Positions 52,552 through 62,249 of a stretch of DNA of 64,000 bases are shown here, one piece after another (positions within the stretch are counted from its first letter, which is position 1; every line of letters begins with the position of its first letter). Under the pieces are notes generated by a model. The model did no database searches, had not been told where the DNA came from, and worked only from the letters and a program-made list of their open reading frames with translations. The stretch spans positions 4,402,594 through 4,466,593 of the forward strand of contig CP073749.1 in the NCBI GenBank assembly GCA_024398055.1, written 5' to 3'. The stretch comes from a bacterium SCSIO 12741. Lineage in GTDB: Bacteria; Bacteroidota; Bacteroidia; Flavobacteriales_G; Salibacteraceae. Both the position numbers and the translations under genes were made by a program.

Positions 52552-55458
52552 GTGAGATTGGTATTTGATGGTGTGAAGTCCGTTTGTCTGTACGTATTCC
52601 TTTTCCTTCTTCCTATTCAAAGCTTTGGACAGAATCCAGCTCATTGGAAACTGACCACAGAACATGGTCTCCCGGCCATGACGGTGTATGACGTGATGCA
52701 GGATCATTCAGGAATGATCTGGTTTGGGACCGAGCATGGCCTCTGCAAATACGATGGCATCCAATTCCAATCCATTACCTCCAATGGACCTTTTAACCGA
52801 GATGTTTCCTATATCAAACAAGACTCCTTGGGTCGAATTTGGTGCCGAAACTTTTCAGGAGCCGTTTTTCAGGTTCAAGACGATCAGCTCAAGTGGATCA
52901 AACCCGTCTACCAAGGTGAATACGTGGAGATAAAGGACTTTACCTTTAAATCTGACTCCATTTTTTACTTGAACAGCACCAAACTCTATGGGGCAAGTTT
53001 GGGGAATGAAACACAACTGAAGTTAGTTTACGATCTTGTCGGACGAGGCCGATTCTATTATTTTCCCATACGTGATTCCAGCGATCAGATTGTCGTCTCT
53101 GGATTGGAGAAAAAAAAGTCGGCCAACAGCAATAAATCCCTGATTTGGGCGCCAAATTTCAATGTAGGGAGCTCCATCCAAAAAGATCAATTTTTCCTAT
53201 GGCATCAAGTCCCTCTTAAAAAGTTTGGTCTGTTTAACACCGATTTAGAATACCAAGAACTCAATCTGGCCAATTATGACCAACCCATAGCCGCCACCCA
53301 TGTATCCTATGGTCCGGATGGACTTCTCTACATCACCAGTAAAAATGGGCTATTTCAATGCGATATTGTTGGAGATTCCCTGGTGGTTCGCAACCATTAT
53401 TTCCAGGATGTATTCTTATCTAATCTTCTGTTTGACCGGGAAAATAACCTCTGGTTAACCACTCTGAGAAACGGAGTATTCGTGGTTCCTGATATTGGCC
53501 TTACTCATTGGAATGCATTTTCGCCAGTAGGTATGCAACGGGTTACTTTACTAAAACCTTTGGAGACAGGAATTCTCATCGGAGGAAATAATGGAAAAAT
53601 AGTCCACTTAAATCAGAACTCAGTACAATCGTACCTGGCTGAGGGGGTGGAAGATGTGCGAGATTTGGAACTCGACCAGAACAAAAACTTGCTTTATGCC
53701 ATTGAAAATGGAGTAAGTATTTTTCAATTTGGCGATTCCACTCATATCCCACACGAAGTTCCCCATCTGATTTTAAAAGACATTTCACTCTACGGAGAAA
53801 AAACACTTTTTGCTTCAGCCATGGGCGCCTACCTGTTTGCCGATGTAAAGAATCGAACTAAAGATAATTGGAGGAGGCTACGAGTGCGCCGATCCCTAAA
53901 GGCCGAACTGCTGGATGAAAGGAGAGCCTTGGTGGCCTACGACGATAAGCTATCCTGGTATTCGAATCTGGCCAGCGATTCTGCGCAAGACATTCAGTGG
54001 CAAGGTAAACCTATCATTGTCAAGCAGTTTGAAAGAATTTCAAACGACGATCGCTTCCTTGTTCTCACTTTTACCAATCAGTTTCTAAAATTGGAGCTGA
54101 AAGAGAATCAATGGAACTTAACCACTCTTATCGATTCCAACCAGTTCGATATCCATACCTTTTGTATAGGCGATTCCAACACTTGCTTCCTGGCAGGAGA
54201 TGATGGAGTATACCGATTTGATGAATCCTTGAAATCGCTGAGTCCTCTAGCTGACTGGGGCGGAATGTCGCTCGGTGAAATATACGCGCTGGCCAAAATC
54301 GAGAACACCTTATGGATTGGTTCTAACTTAGGCCTTTTCCAAAAAAACCTTTCCAATTCCTACCCGCCCTCAGTACATTCCTTGATTCAGATTAAGAGGA
54401 TTACTGTCAACAACCAGCCTCATCCTATCGATTCGAGCGACTTGCATTTAGCTTATGATCAAAACAACCTAAGCTTTGCCTTTGCCGCTCTTTCCTTTAA
54501 AGCCAATCGAAAACAGAAACTTGAATACCGATTATGGGGTGCCCATGCCGGTTGGAAATCCATATCCCCGAATCAGAATGTAGAATTCTCGTCACTGTCT
54601 CCGGGAGACTATCAACTCCAGGTAAGGGTGGTTAACTCTTCTCTATTAGATTCACCAGTATGGAAGAAGAATCTGGTGATTCAAGTCCCTTTTTGGAGTA
54701 CCTGGTGGTTTGTTTCTGGGCTCATCCTTTTATCTATGGCAATGACCGCAATTTTGGTTTCCTATATATTGAATAGGAGAAAACAAAGCGTCTTAAAAGA
54801 ACTGGAGCAAGAAAAACTCAAGCAATCCGTCACCGATTTGAAGCTGGAGGCCATCAAATCGCAGATGAATCCGCACTTTATATTCAATGCCCTGAATTCC
54901 ATCCAAGACTATATTCTTCAAAATGAGAAAGAGTTGGCCAATCTATACCTGGGCAAATTTGCCGACCTCGTAAGAAACACCTTGGAAATGAGCCAGGAAA
55001 AGGAAATAACCCTGGCCCGGGAATTGGAAAACCTATCTGTATATATTCAACTCGAAGCGCTTCGGTTCGAACCCGCTTTTGATTACGAATTAGTGGTAGA
55101 CAAGGACATTGATCAGAATGCCACTTTTCTACCTCCCCTATTTCTCCAACCCTATGTGGAAAATGCAATTAAGCACGGATTGTTTCACAAAAAAGGCTCC
55201 AAGCAACTTCAGATTATTGTGGAGAAAATCCAAAATGGGATTGATATTCACATAGTTGATAACGGAATTGGCCATGCTCGGTCGGAGGAAATCAAAAAAA
55301 GGGATGGGAGAAGTCATAAACCCTTTGCCACCATGGCCAATAGCAAACGAGTAGATTTGGTTAACAAGAATACTTCCTCCTCCTACCATATTTTAACTCA
55401 AATCGGCCCGAACAATGAAGGTACCGAGGTAATAATCACCATTAAAAAGAACCACTAA
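52552..55458 (+). CDS. Sensor histidine kinase with periplasmic propeller, paralogue of the 2375 kinase
   Basis: 968 residues with the same order as the first kinase: signal peptide ('FLLPIQSFGQ'), propeller repeats ('GMIWFGTEHGLCKYDG'), Y_Y_Y-like domain ('LSPGDYQLQVRVVN'), one membrane helix near residue 725, and a His_kinase domain with 'MNPHFIFNALNSIQDYI' (His about residue 775), N box 'PPLFLQPYVENAIKHG' and G box 'VDNGIG'. Both kinases begin their propeller with a 'GLPAMxVxDV' motif, indicating duplication. The start is GTG at 52552. The kinase gene precedes its regulator by 7 bp. Confidence 0.88.
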   Translation: MRLVFDGVKSVCLYVFLFLLPIQSFGQNPAHWKLTTEHGLPAMTVYDVMQDHSGMIWFGTEHGLCKYDGIQFQSITSNGPFNRDVSYIKQDSLGRIWCRNFSGAVFQVQDDQLKWIKPVYQGEYVEIKDFTFKSDSIFYLNSTKLYGASLGNETQLKLVYDLVGRGRFYYFPIRDSSDQIVVSGLEKKKSANSNKSLIWAPNFNVGSSIQKDQFFLWHQVPLKKFGLFNTDLEYQELNLANYDQPIAATHVSYGPDGLLYITSKNGLFQCDIVGDSLVVRNHYFQDVFLSNLLFDRENNLWLTTLRNGVFVVPDIGLTHWNAFSPVGMQRVTLLKPLETGILIGGNNGKIVHLNQNSVQSYLAEGVEDVRDLELDQNKNLLYAIENGVSIFQFGDSTHIPHEVPHLILKDISLYGEKTLFASAMGAYLFADVKNRTKDNWRRLRVRRSLKAELLDERRALVAYDDKLSWYSNLASDSAQDIQWQGKPIIVKQFERISNDDRFLVLTFTNQFLKLELKENQWNLTTLIDSNQFDIHTFCIGDSNTCFLAGDDGVYRFDESLKSLSPLADWGGMSLGEIYALAKIENTLWIGSNLGLFQKNLSNSYPPSVHSLIQIKRITVNNQPHPIDSSDLHLAYDQNNLSFAFAALSFKANRKQKLEYRLWGAHAGWKSISPNQNVEFSSLSPGDYQLQVRVVNSSLLDSPVWKKNLVIQVPFWSTWWFVSGLILLSMAMTAILVSYILNRRKQSVLKELEQEKLKQSVTDLKLEAIKSQMNPHFIFNALNSIQDYILQNEKELANLYLGKFADLVRNTLEMSQEKEITLARELENLSVYIQLEALRFEPAFDYELVVDKDIDQNATFLPPLFLQPYVENAIKHGLFHKKGSKQLQIIVEKIQNGIDIHIVDNGIGHARSEEIKKRDGRSHKPFATMANSKRVDLVNKNTSSSYHILTQIGPNNEGTEVIITIKKNH

Positions 55459-55465
55459 GACTATC

Positions 55466-56227
55466 ATGACTGCACTTAAAGCACTGATTATCGATGATGA
55501 ACCCAAAGCAAGAAGAACTTTAGCCACTTTATTGAGTGATTATTGCGACCCTGTAACCATCGTTGGGCAGGCAGAAAGCGTGCAGGAAGCACTGCAGTTG
55601 CTGAAACAAGAAAAGCCGGATGTCGTTTTCCTGGACATTGATATGCCCGTAGAATCTGGGTTTAAGCTTTTCGATTACGTAAATCCGGTTGAATTCCATA
55701 CTGTCTTTGTAACTGCCTATGACCAGTATGCGATTAAAGCCTTTAAGCAAGCGGCCTTGGGTTACCTTCTAAAACCGGTTCAAATTCAAGAATTAAAAGC
55801 TGTGGTTGAACGCTGCAGAACGGCCGTTTCCCAACAAATGCGTAGCGAACAGTTGTCTATTTTGCAGGAGTATATAAAACCCAGCCCTACTCCATCAGAC
55901 AAACGAATTGCCCTACCCGTGGCCAATGGGTTTCTGTTTAAGAAAGAAAAAGAGCTGGTGTGTTTAAAAGCGGATGGATCCTACACGGAGATTTTCACTG
56001 TTACCGGAGAACGATTGGTGATTTCCAAAAAACTCGGTGAGTTGGAAGATTTGCTTTCCCAAAACACCTTTTACCGCTGCCATCGTTCCTATATCATTAA
56101 CCTAAACGAAATCCATCAATTTGTACGAGAAAGTGGTGGCTACCTCCTACTAACCGGAGATTGTACGGCAACGGTAAGCAAGGACAAACGCGAAGAACTT
56201 CTCCAGAAGATAGCCGGTCAAGCTTAA
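55466..56227 (+). CDS. LytTR-family response regulator, paralogue of the 5372 regulator
   Basis: A 253-residue protein: receiver domain with acidic 'LIIDDEPKARR', phosphoacceptor Asp57 in 'VVFLDIDMP' and Lys in 'YLLKPVQ', and a LytTR DNA-binding domain from about residue 150 ('LVCLKADGSYTEIF', 'YRCHRSYIINLNEIHQF'). It is in an operon with the kinase at 52552. A 9-bp direct repeat with 21-bp periodicity lies 18 bp after its stop and in front of the T9SS gene at 56330, a possible target of this regulator. Confidence 0.92.
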   Translation: MTALKALIIDDEPKARRTLATLLSDYCDPVTIVGQAESVQEALQLLKQEKPDVVFLDIDMPVESGFKLFDYVNPVEFHTVFVTAYDQYAIKAFKQAALGYLLKPVQIQELKAVVERCRTAVSQQMRSEQLSILQEYIKPSPTPSDKRIALPVANGFLFKKEKELVCLKADGSYTEIFTVTGERLVISKKLGELEDLLSQNTFYRCHRSYIINLNEIHQFVRESGGYLLLTGDCTATVSKDKREELLQKIAGQA

Positions 56228-56245
56228 TACCACCTTGGTTTAGCC

Positions 56246-56275
56246 TCATGGGTTCAAACGGGACTTTCATGGGTT
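56246..56275 (+). promoter_or_regulatory. Direct repeat with 21-bp periodicity, candidate LytTR binding site
   Basis: TCATGGGTT at 56246-56254 is repeated exactly at 56267-56275, with 12 bp between copies (21 bp start to start, two helical turns). LytTR-domain regulators bind pairs of 9-bp direct repeats with this spacing. A hairpin CTCTTT-AACC-AAAGAG follows at 56281-56296. The position, between a LytTR gene and the start of the next gene, supports a regulatory role; binding itself is inference. Confidence 0.55.
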
Positions 56276-56329
56276 AGCAGCTCTTTAACCAAAGAGTTGT
56301 TCGGATTCTTGTCGTCAAATTATTACGAC

Positions 56330-58207
56330 ATGAAAAATCAGATTTTTACTCTCTTAGCTTCGGGAATACTGCTTTCCGGTGGCTCTCTTAAAAGTCAGAC
56401 GGTTCTCTCTACGCATGCCATGTATGGCGATTGCCAATTGAACCGAGTTGGCCTGTGTGTAGACAAAGATGACAATGCATATCTCCTGGCTACATTCTCT
56501 CAAAAAAACAACAACCCATTAGTGAAGATTGCTAACAAGAACTCCTACTACAACAACAATTTTCACCAAGTTATTTGTGCCAAATACAACGCTCAAAACC
56601 AATACACGACGCATAAAGATTTTCCCAGCCAAACCTTTGGGCAAATGTTAGGCATTGCCTACAATAAAGCACAAAACAAGATCATTGCCGTTGGAGGTCA
56701 TAAGTTAAACGGAGGCTATCAAAAAGGTTATGCAATGTCTTTGAATACAGACTTTAGCGGACAATCCACTGAGCAATTTCAAAAAGCAAAGGATTTTGTT
56801 TTAAACTCCATCGCCGTAAGTTCAAGCGGTGCCAATGTAGTGAGCGGAGTTGACTACAGCAACACCATTAGAACTTCGAGCCTAGTTACCATGGCCGGGA
56901 GTAAGAACATAATGAGAGATTTTTCGGCTTCCGATCACTTGTACATCACTAATGTAGCTATAGACGATCAAAGCAGAGTATGGGGTGTTGGTCAATATGG
57001 TGGAGTATTCGACTCCTTACCCAATGCCGACAAAACCAATGGCCTTATTCTTCGACGAAGCCTAAACCTATCTGAAGACACGGCAATTTCGATAGGAGGT
57101 GGAACAGTAAGAGCCGCAACCATTGCCATTTCAGGTGACAACGTATTAATTGGTGGCCATTTTAAGGATACCCTTAAATATGGAGGTAAAACCTTAGTCA
57201 ACGCAACTACAGGATGGGGAGCTTTCGTTCTTTGTATCAACCAGAAGGGCCAACTCAAGTGGTTAACAGAGTTTGAAGGAGCTGAATCCTTTATTCAGGG
57301 AATAGCCATAAACGATTGTGGAAATGTAGCCGTAACCGGTGCCTATGTGGATCAGCTTAAGGTTGGAGCCGCTAATATTACTTCCAATTCAACCTCCAGT
57401 AAGCGAACATCCTTTGTACTTCTGTTAAACTCCTCTGGTGAGGTTATCTGGTTAAAGGGCTCCAAAGGAAATTCTAACGACGCCTTTAGCCGAGGTTCAC
57501 GAGTGGCCTTTAAGGCCAATGGAAACTTGCTGGTTGCTGGAAACTTTGGTGGAGGAATAATTTTCGATTCAGATACCTTGGATGAATCCAACAATAGCCC
57601 AGCAAGCAATCATGCTAACGTTTTTCTGGTGGAATACTCAATCTCCTCGGCCCCATACGCCATGGAATTGTCTAATGACACCATCGATGAAAACAACACC
57701 CAACAGGTGACGGTAGGAAATCTTACCGTTGAGGATTGCAAACACACATCCCAATTCACCTACAGTCTCGTAGCTGGTGCCGGTGACACTGACAACGCCC
57801 AGTTTACCCTAAACGGAGCTAACCTTATGGCCTTACCAGGACTTGACTTTGAAACCAAACCTCAACTGAGCGTTCGCATTCGGGTAACCAATCCAGATCA
57901 GAAATTCTTTGAGAAAGCCTTTACCATCAACCTTAACGATTTGACCGAAACTGTGGGAATATCCGAATTGGCGGACAAACGATCCATTCATGTTTACCCT
58001 AATCCGGTAAAGGATCAACTTCATGTTGAATCGGATGGAGTTACTCGAGTACAGCTGATATCTATTGAGGGCAGGGTTATCAACTCTCCGACTGTACAGC
58101 AAAACGGTGGGTATCTATTGAATACCTCATCTTTAGAACCAGGAACCTACGTTTTGCGCGTGGATTTTACGGATGGTGTAGAAATCAGAAAAATCATGAA
58201 GCAGTGA
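56330..58207 (+). CDS. Secreted protein with T9SS type A sorting domain
   Basis: About 625 residues. A signal peptide ('IFTLLASGILLSGGSLKSQ') is followed by a beta-rich region that resembles SBBP/propeller repeats ('AISGDNVLIGGHFKDTLKYG', 'VAVTGAYVDQLKVG'), a cadherin-like segment ('LSNDTIDENNTQQVTVGN') and a C-terminal T9SS type A domain ('VYPNPVKDQLHVES', 'LEPGTYVLRVDFTDG'). It is exported and probably surface-attached. The ATG at 56330 is preferred to a TTG at 56297, which adds no signal-like residues. A strong terminator follows. Confidence 0.85.
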   Translation: MKNQIFTLLASGILLSGGSLKSQTVLSTHAMYGDCQLNRVGLCVDKDDNAYLLATFSQKNNNPLVKIANKNSYYNNNFHQVICAKYNAQNQYTTHKDFPSQTFGQMLGIAYNKAQNKIIAVGGHKLNGGYQKGYAMSLNTDFSGQSTEQFQKAKDFVLNSIAVSSSGANVVSGVDYSNTIRTSSLVTMAGSKNIMRDFSASDHLYITNVAIDDQSRVWGVGQYGGVFDSLPNADKTNGLILRRSLNLSEDTAISIGGGTVRAATIAISGDNVLIGGHFKDTLKYGGKTLVNATTGWGAFVLCINQKGQLKWLTEFEGAESFIQGIAINDCGNVAVTGAYVDQLKVGAANITSNSTSSKRTSFVLLLNSSGEVIWLKGSKGNSNDAFSRGSRVAFKANGNLLVAGNFGGGIIFDSDTLDESNNSPASNHANVFLVEYSISSAPYAMELSNDTIDENNTQQVTVGNLTVEDCKHTSQFTYSLVAGAGDTDNAQFTLNGANLMALPGLDFETKPQLSVRIRVTNPDQKFFEKAFTINLNDLTETVGISELADKRSIHVYPNPVKDQLHVESDGVTRVQLISIEGRVINSPTVQQNGGYLLNTSSLEPGTYVLRVDFTDGVEIRKIMKQ

Positions 58208-58239
58208 TTCATGTCGTAAAACCATTTCTGCCCCCGAAG

Positions 58240-58269
58240 CGGCCTTAGTTTTCTAAGGCCGTTTTTTTT
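58240..58269 (+). terminator. Rho-independent terminator after the T9SS gene
   Basis: Perfect 9-bp stem cggccttag / ctaaggccg with a TTTT loop (58240-58261), followed by eight T. 33 bp after the stop. Confidence 0.92.
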
Positions 58270-58348
58270 GGTTGTAACGTGAATCGTTGATCCCATTTAA
58301 CGGTAATTCTCCTACCCTCTTCCCTGACCCTTTTACCGAGGCGAATTG

Positions 58349-58356
58349 TATATTTG
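58349..58356 (+). promoter_or_regulatory. TAnnTTTG element in front of prfC
   Basis: TATATTTG at 58349-58356 lies 18 nt before the ATG at 58375. No clear TTTG at the expected upstream distance. Confidence 0.4.
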
Positions 58357-58374
58357 CAGCCATTTTTGACGTCC

Positions 58375-59970
58375 ATGAAGTTAACTGAAGAGATAAACCG
58401 CAGGAAAACATTTGCCATTATTTCCCACCCGGATGCAGGTAAAACTACTTTGACCGAGAAGTTCCTTCTGTTTGGAGGAGCCATTCAGGTGGCCGGTGCC
58501 GTTAAGTCGAACAAGATCAAGAAAACCGCCGCTTCGGATTTCATGGAGATTGAAAAACAAAGGGGGATTTCGGTAGCGACCTCGGTTATGACCTTCCCCT
58601 ACCGCAATCTGTTGATCAACATTCTGGATACCCCAGGTCACAAAGACTTTGCTGAAGACACCTACCGAACACTAACTGCTGTGGATAGTGTAATCCTGGT
58701 GATTGACTGCGTAAAGGGCGTTGAGGAACAAACCGAACGATTGATGGAAGTTTGCCGCATGCGAAATACTCCGGTGATCGTTTTCATCAACAAAATGGAC
58801 CGCCCGGGTCAGGACCCATTTGACCTGTTGGATGAGCTGGAAGAAAAGTTAAACATCAAAGTAAGACCCCTCAGTTGGCCAATTAACGGAGGCCAGGATT
58901 TTAAAGGAGTCTACAAGTTATACGACAACTCGCTCAACCTATTTGATGGGACAGAAAAAACCAAGGTAAGCGAAGACAGTATTTCCATTGAGAACCTTTC
59001 CGACCCTGTTTTGGATAAATATGTTGGAGAGGAAGACGCCGAAATATTACGTGAAAACGTAGAGTTGATCGACGGCGTATATGACGAATTCAACAAAGAA
59101 GATTACCAGGCTGGCGCTGTTGCTCCTGTGTTTTTTGGATCAGCATTGAACAACTTTGGTATTCAAGAAATGCTCGACACCTTCTGCGATATCGCCCCTT
59201 TCCCTCAGGGACGCGAAACCAATCTTCGTGAAGTTCAGGCAACCGAAGGCAAATTTTCTGGCTTTGTATTTAAGATTCACGCCAACATCGACCCCAATCA
59301 CCGGGATCGAATTGCTTTCTTACGAGTTGTATCTGGAACTTTCCAGCGAAACAAATTCCTCCATCACGTTCGCTTAAACAAGAAATTAAAGTTTGCCAAC
59401 CCGGCCTCCTTTATGGCTCAGTCCAAGGAAATCATTGAACAGGCCTACCCGGGCGACGTAATCGGATTGTACGATACGGGGAACTTCAAAATTGGCGATA
59501 CCCTCACCGAAGGTGAAACGATGTCTTACAAAGGAATTCCAAGTTTCTCTCCTGAAATTTTTAGGGAAGTGATTAACAAGGATCCGATGAAGACCAAGCA
59601 ATTGGAAAAAGGACTGCAACAATTGACCGAGGAAGGAGTGGCTCAATTATTTACCCGTCAACCGGGTAATATCAAAATCATTGGAACGGTTGGAAACCTC
59701 CAGTTTGAGGTGATTCAGTACCGTTTAAAAAATGAATATGGCGCCACCGTCGATTTCAAACCGCTGTCTTTTCACATGGCCTGCTGGATCACCACTGATA
59801 ATCAGCCTCAATTGGATCAATTTATTCGGGTGAAGTCAACAGAGATTGCGACTGACAAAGATGGAAATTACGTATTTTTAGCGCCCTCAGCCTGGATGCT
59901 GGAAAAAGCAAGAGAAAACTATCCGGACCTCGAATTCCATAAGACCTCAGAGTTTAAAATGGCCATTTAG
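58375..59970 (+). CDS. prfC: Peptide chain release factor 3
   Basis: About 531 residues. A translational GTPase with G1 '[13 protein letters not shown]', G2 '[12 protein letters not shown]', G3 'LDTPGHKDF' and G4 'NKMDRPG', followed by the RF3 domains ('[15 protein letters not shown]', '[15 protein letters not shown]'). RF3 recycles RF1 and RF2 from the ribosome after peptide release. The ATG at 58375 ('[13 protein letters not shown]') is preferred to the TTG at 58354, which overlaps the TATATTTG element. The stop lies within the start region of the next gene. Confidence 0.95.
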   Translation: MKLTEEINRRKTFAIISHPDAGKTTLTEKFLLFGGAIQVAGAVKSNKIKKTAASDFMEIEKQRGISVATSVMTFPYRNLLINILDTPGHKDFAEDTYRTLTAVDSVILVIDCVKGVEEQTERLMEVCRMRNTPVIVFINKMDRPGQDPFDLLDELEEKLNIKVRPLSWPINGGQDFKGVYKLYDNSLNLFDGTEKTKVSEDSISIENLSDPVLDKYVGEEDAEILRENVELIDGVYDEFNKEDYQAGAVAPVFFGSALNNFGIQEMLDTFCDIAPFPQGRETNLREVQATEGKFSGFVFKIHANIDPNHRDRIAFLRVVSGTFQRNKFLHHVRLNKKLKFANPASFMAQSKEIIEQAYPGDVIGLYDTGNFKIGDTLTEGETMSYKGIPSFSPEIFREVINKDPMKTKQLEKGLQQLTEEGVAQLFTRQPGNIKIIGTVGNLQFEVIQYRLKNEYGATVDFKPLSFHMACWITTDNQPQLDQFIRVKSTEIATDKDGNYVFLAPSAWMLEKARENYPDLEFHKTSEFKMAI

Positions 59971-60601
59971 CCTTTGGATAGCTAGCCTGCTTGTATTAAC
60001 CGCCTGTAACCGGCAACCCAAACCCTGCATTTCTATTTCGAATCAGCGGGTTTCATTGGGTGCTCAAGTAGAGTTTACCGACTGCTCCAAATATGGCCAT
60101 GAAAACATATTGAAGCCCGGCGACGGAGCAAGCCTGGTTAATATTGAAACCACTTATCACCGCTACCATAGCCCTGGGACCTATACGGTGTCTTTGCAAT
60201 CCTTTAGCCGAAATTCCAACAAAAGTGCCACTGCTTTGGATGAGGTCACTGTTGTAGCTCCCAATGCGGAAGACTTAAAAGGAGATTGGAAACTGGAGCG
60301 TGTAGAATGGTATGAAGAATTGTTTCTGGATCCCAACTTAAGTGTGTTTCAAAACAAAAAAGTGGATACCCAAATTATTCCAGAGTCCTACTCGGTGGCT
60401 GACACCAACATCGCAGTGAGTCATCAAAACGAGAGCTTCTTCTTTTTTGACGATGAGTTGACCTACAGCTACAACGATACCACAGCCACGCTAACAGTAG
60501 GCAATGTGAACTACCCTATCGTTCTGTTCAACTCTTCTACTCTGATCTTAAAAGGGGGCTATTACAAGGGGTACACCCTTATTTGGTGGGTACGTGATTA
60601 A
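59960..60601 (+). CDS. Lipoprotein with PKD-like domain; start codon unresolved
   Basis: The frame from 59960 to 60601 begins with '[19 protein letters not shown]', a lipoprotein signal with the acylated Cys at 60005-60007, then a PKD-like domain ('[14 protein letters not shown]', '[12 protein letters not shown]') and a lipocalin-like beta-rich part ('[14 protein letters not shown]'). No ATG, GTG or TTG exists in this frame upstream of the lipobox, and the first TTG (60056) is after it. Loss of one G in ATGG at 59959-59962 would give '[11 protein letters not shown]', so an indel or a non-standard start (ATA at 59978) is possible. The gene overlaps the end of prfC by 11 bp and converges with the endonuclease gene. 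Confidence 0.65.
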   Translation, partial: WPFSLWIASLLVLTACNRQPKPCISISNQRVSLGAQVEFTDCSKYGHENILKPGDGASLVNIETTYHRYHSPGTYTVSLQSFSRNSNKSATALDEVTVVAPNAEDLKGDWKLERVEWYEELFLDPNLSVFQNKKVDTQIIPESYSVADTNIAVSHQNESFFFFDDELTYSYNDTTATLTVGNVNYPIVLFNSSTLILKGGYYKGYTLIWWVRD

Positions 60602-62247
60602 GGAAGTTTGGAAAACTTCTGTGTACCAACTTCTCCATTCATATCCTCTATCTTGAGCAAATACCAGCCAGCATCCAAAGTACTAACGTCAATGAACTCT
60701 TTGGATTGAATAGTGCCTGTAAGAATCTCCTGACCATTTAAACTCACTACCCTGTAGTTGAGATCCTCGGTGGGCATCGTTTCAAAATTTACAAAAAGCT
60801 CAGCTCCTACCGGATTTGGGTAAATGGACCAACCATTAACCAAAGATTCCTCTTTTATACCATCAGGTCCAGATCCTCCACCAGAACCGTTGTTCCAGCG
60901 GCCTTTGATACGAATAGCCTCTCTCTCGTGTCCAAACAAATCAAACTTAACGATAAGGGAATCGTCATAATCCACCCAGCCATTCAGATCACCAGTGGCA
61001 TGAACTTCCAGGTAGCTGTACTCTCCAGGTTGAATTTCTCGGGTCCAGTGCTCAGATGTATCCATATCCATTCGAAGGCCGACAGCCAACTCAATGGACT
61101 CTATCTTAATCGGTTTGTTACCGTAGTTATACCACAGGAACTGATAGCTGTATCGGGAAATGCTATCCGAATAAACGTGATTGGTAAAAGTTTGACTCAC
61201 CTTCATTCCTGGGTTCTGTGATTCACCTGAAGTGCCATTAACCAACCTTGAAATGCGATCAGCGAATTGTGGATAATCTACAAACGGATTTCTGTTCTTT
61301 TGGTAGCTAAAAATATCGTCGTTACGTTGCTTTTCCGCAGCAGTGGGTGCATATTGGTGGTGCCAGCCTCTTAGGGTATTTTCCTGATGTTCGAAAAAGT
61401 ACTGTCCTCCACCATCTTTATAGTCTTTATAGCGAAGTACGAAATACATCATTGCTCTCGAGCAGGCCCCTTTGTGTACATCGCGAGGTTCAAATTTCCC
61501 ACCTCCGGATTTTGATCCACCCTGTTGCCAGGTTGGAGTTCCCGTTACCCGGGCAAAGGGATCGTTACCTCTTCGGGAGTTGGAAGTAACGGTAGTTGGA
61601 AACAAATGATGGATATCCGAGCGTTCTGGTTCTGATTTATTGAAGAACCCTTGAGGATAGGTGTGCTCACAATTGAAACCATTGGAGTTAGCCCCAGCTC
61701 TTGTATTAAAGGTCGCTTTAGTTCCCGTGTACACACATTCTATATCGCCGTTGTGGTTATCAATTTGACCATACATACGATCACGTGCCGTAGTGTAACC
61801 CAAACTTACATAGCCGTTTGAAACAATTCTGGCCAATTCATCTCTCAGCGCTTGCTCACTAAGGTTTTGGGTAGACTGGTAGTAGTTATTGGAATAGGTT
61901 CCTTGGCCATCCAAGTATACTGCTCGTAGAATGTGACGCTTGGACTCGACCAGTAATAGCCCAGAGTGAAACAAATTATGATCCGGACCAAATACCACAT
62001 CCTGATTTCCCTTTCCATCCGATCCCAAGGTCACCTGGGCTGTAGCGTTAAAAGTGAGTGGGTAGCGGTAGTAGTTCCAAGCAGTCACAGTAAGTGTGGA
62101 ATCTGCATAGGCACTGTCTTGTAAAGCGTAAGAGATGGTTTGATCAGACAATTCGTTCTGATCCGCAAAATGAAGGGTGTCATGCTGTTGAGCAACAGCG
62201 TAGAAACCTACCAGAACAAAGATTGCAAATGAATAAAATGATTTCAT
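60598..62247 (-). CDS. Secreted endonuclease I with T9SS type A sorting domain
   Basis: About 549 residues. A signal peptide ('FYSFAIFVLVGFYAVAQ') is followed by an endonuclease I domain: 'FNCEHTYPQGFFNKSEPERS', 'DIHHLFPTTVTSNSRRGND' (metal-finger His and Asn) and 'PRDVHKGACSRAMMYFVLRY'. It degrades extracellular DNA non-specifically, perhaps for nutrients or to loosen biofilm. The C terminus ('GWSIYPNPVGAELFVNFE', 'LDAGWYLLKIEDMNG') is a T9SS type A sorting domain. The start is ATG 62247, two bases after the stop of the MBL gene, in one operon with it. Confidence 0.92.
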   Translation of the reverse strand: MKSFYSFAIFVLVGFYAVAQQHDTLHFADQNELSDQTISYALQDSAYADSTLTVTAWNYYRYPLTFNATAQVTLGSDGKGNQDVVFGPDHNLFHSGLLLVESKRHILRAVYLDGQGTYSNNYYQSTQNLSEQALRDELARIVSNGYVSLGYTTARDRMYGQIDNHNGDIECVYTGTKATFNTRAGANSNGFNCEHTYPQGFFNKSEPERSDIHHLFPTTVTSNSRRGNDPFARVTGTPTWQQGGSKSGGGKFEPRDVHKGACSRAMMYFVLRYKDYKDGGGQYFFEHQENTLRGWHHQYAPTAAEKQRNDDIFSYQKNRNPFVDYPQFADRISRLVNGTSGESQNPGMKVSQTFTNHVYSDSISRYSYQFLWYNYGNKPIKIESIELAVGLRMDMDTSEHWTREIQPGEYSYLEVHATGDLNGWVDYDDSLIVKFDLFGHEREAIRIKGRWNNGSGGGSGPDGIKEESLVNGWSIYPNPVGAELFVNFETMPTEDLNYRVVSLNGQEILTGTIQSKEFIDVSTLDAGWYLLKIEDMNGEVGTQKFSKLP

Positions 62248-62249
62248 GA

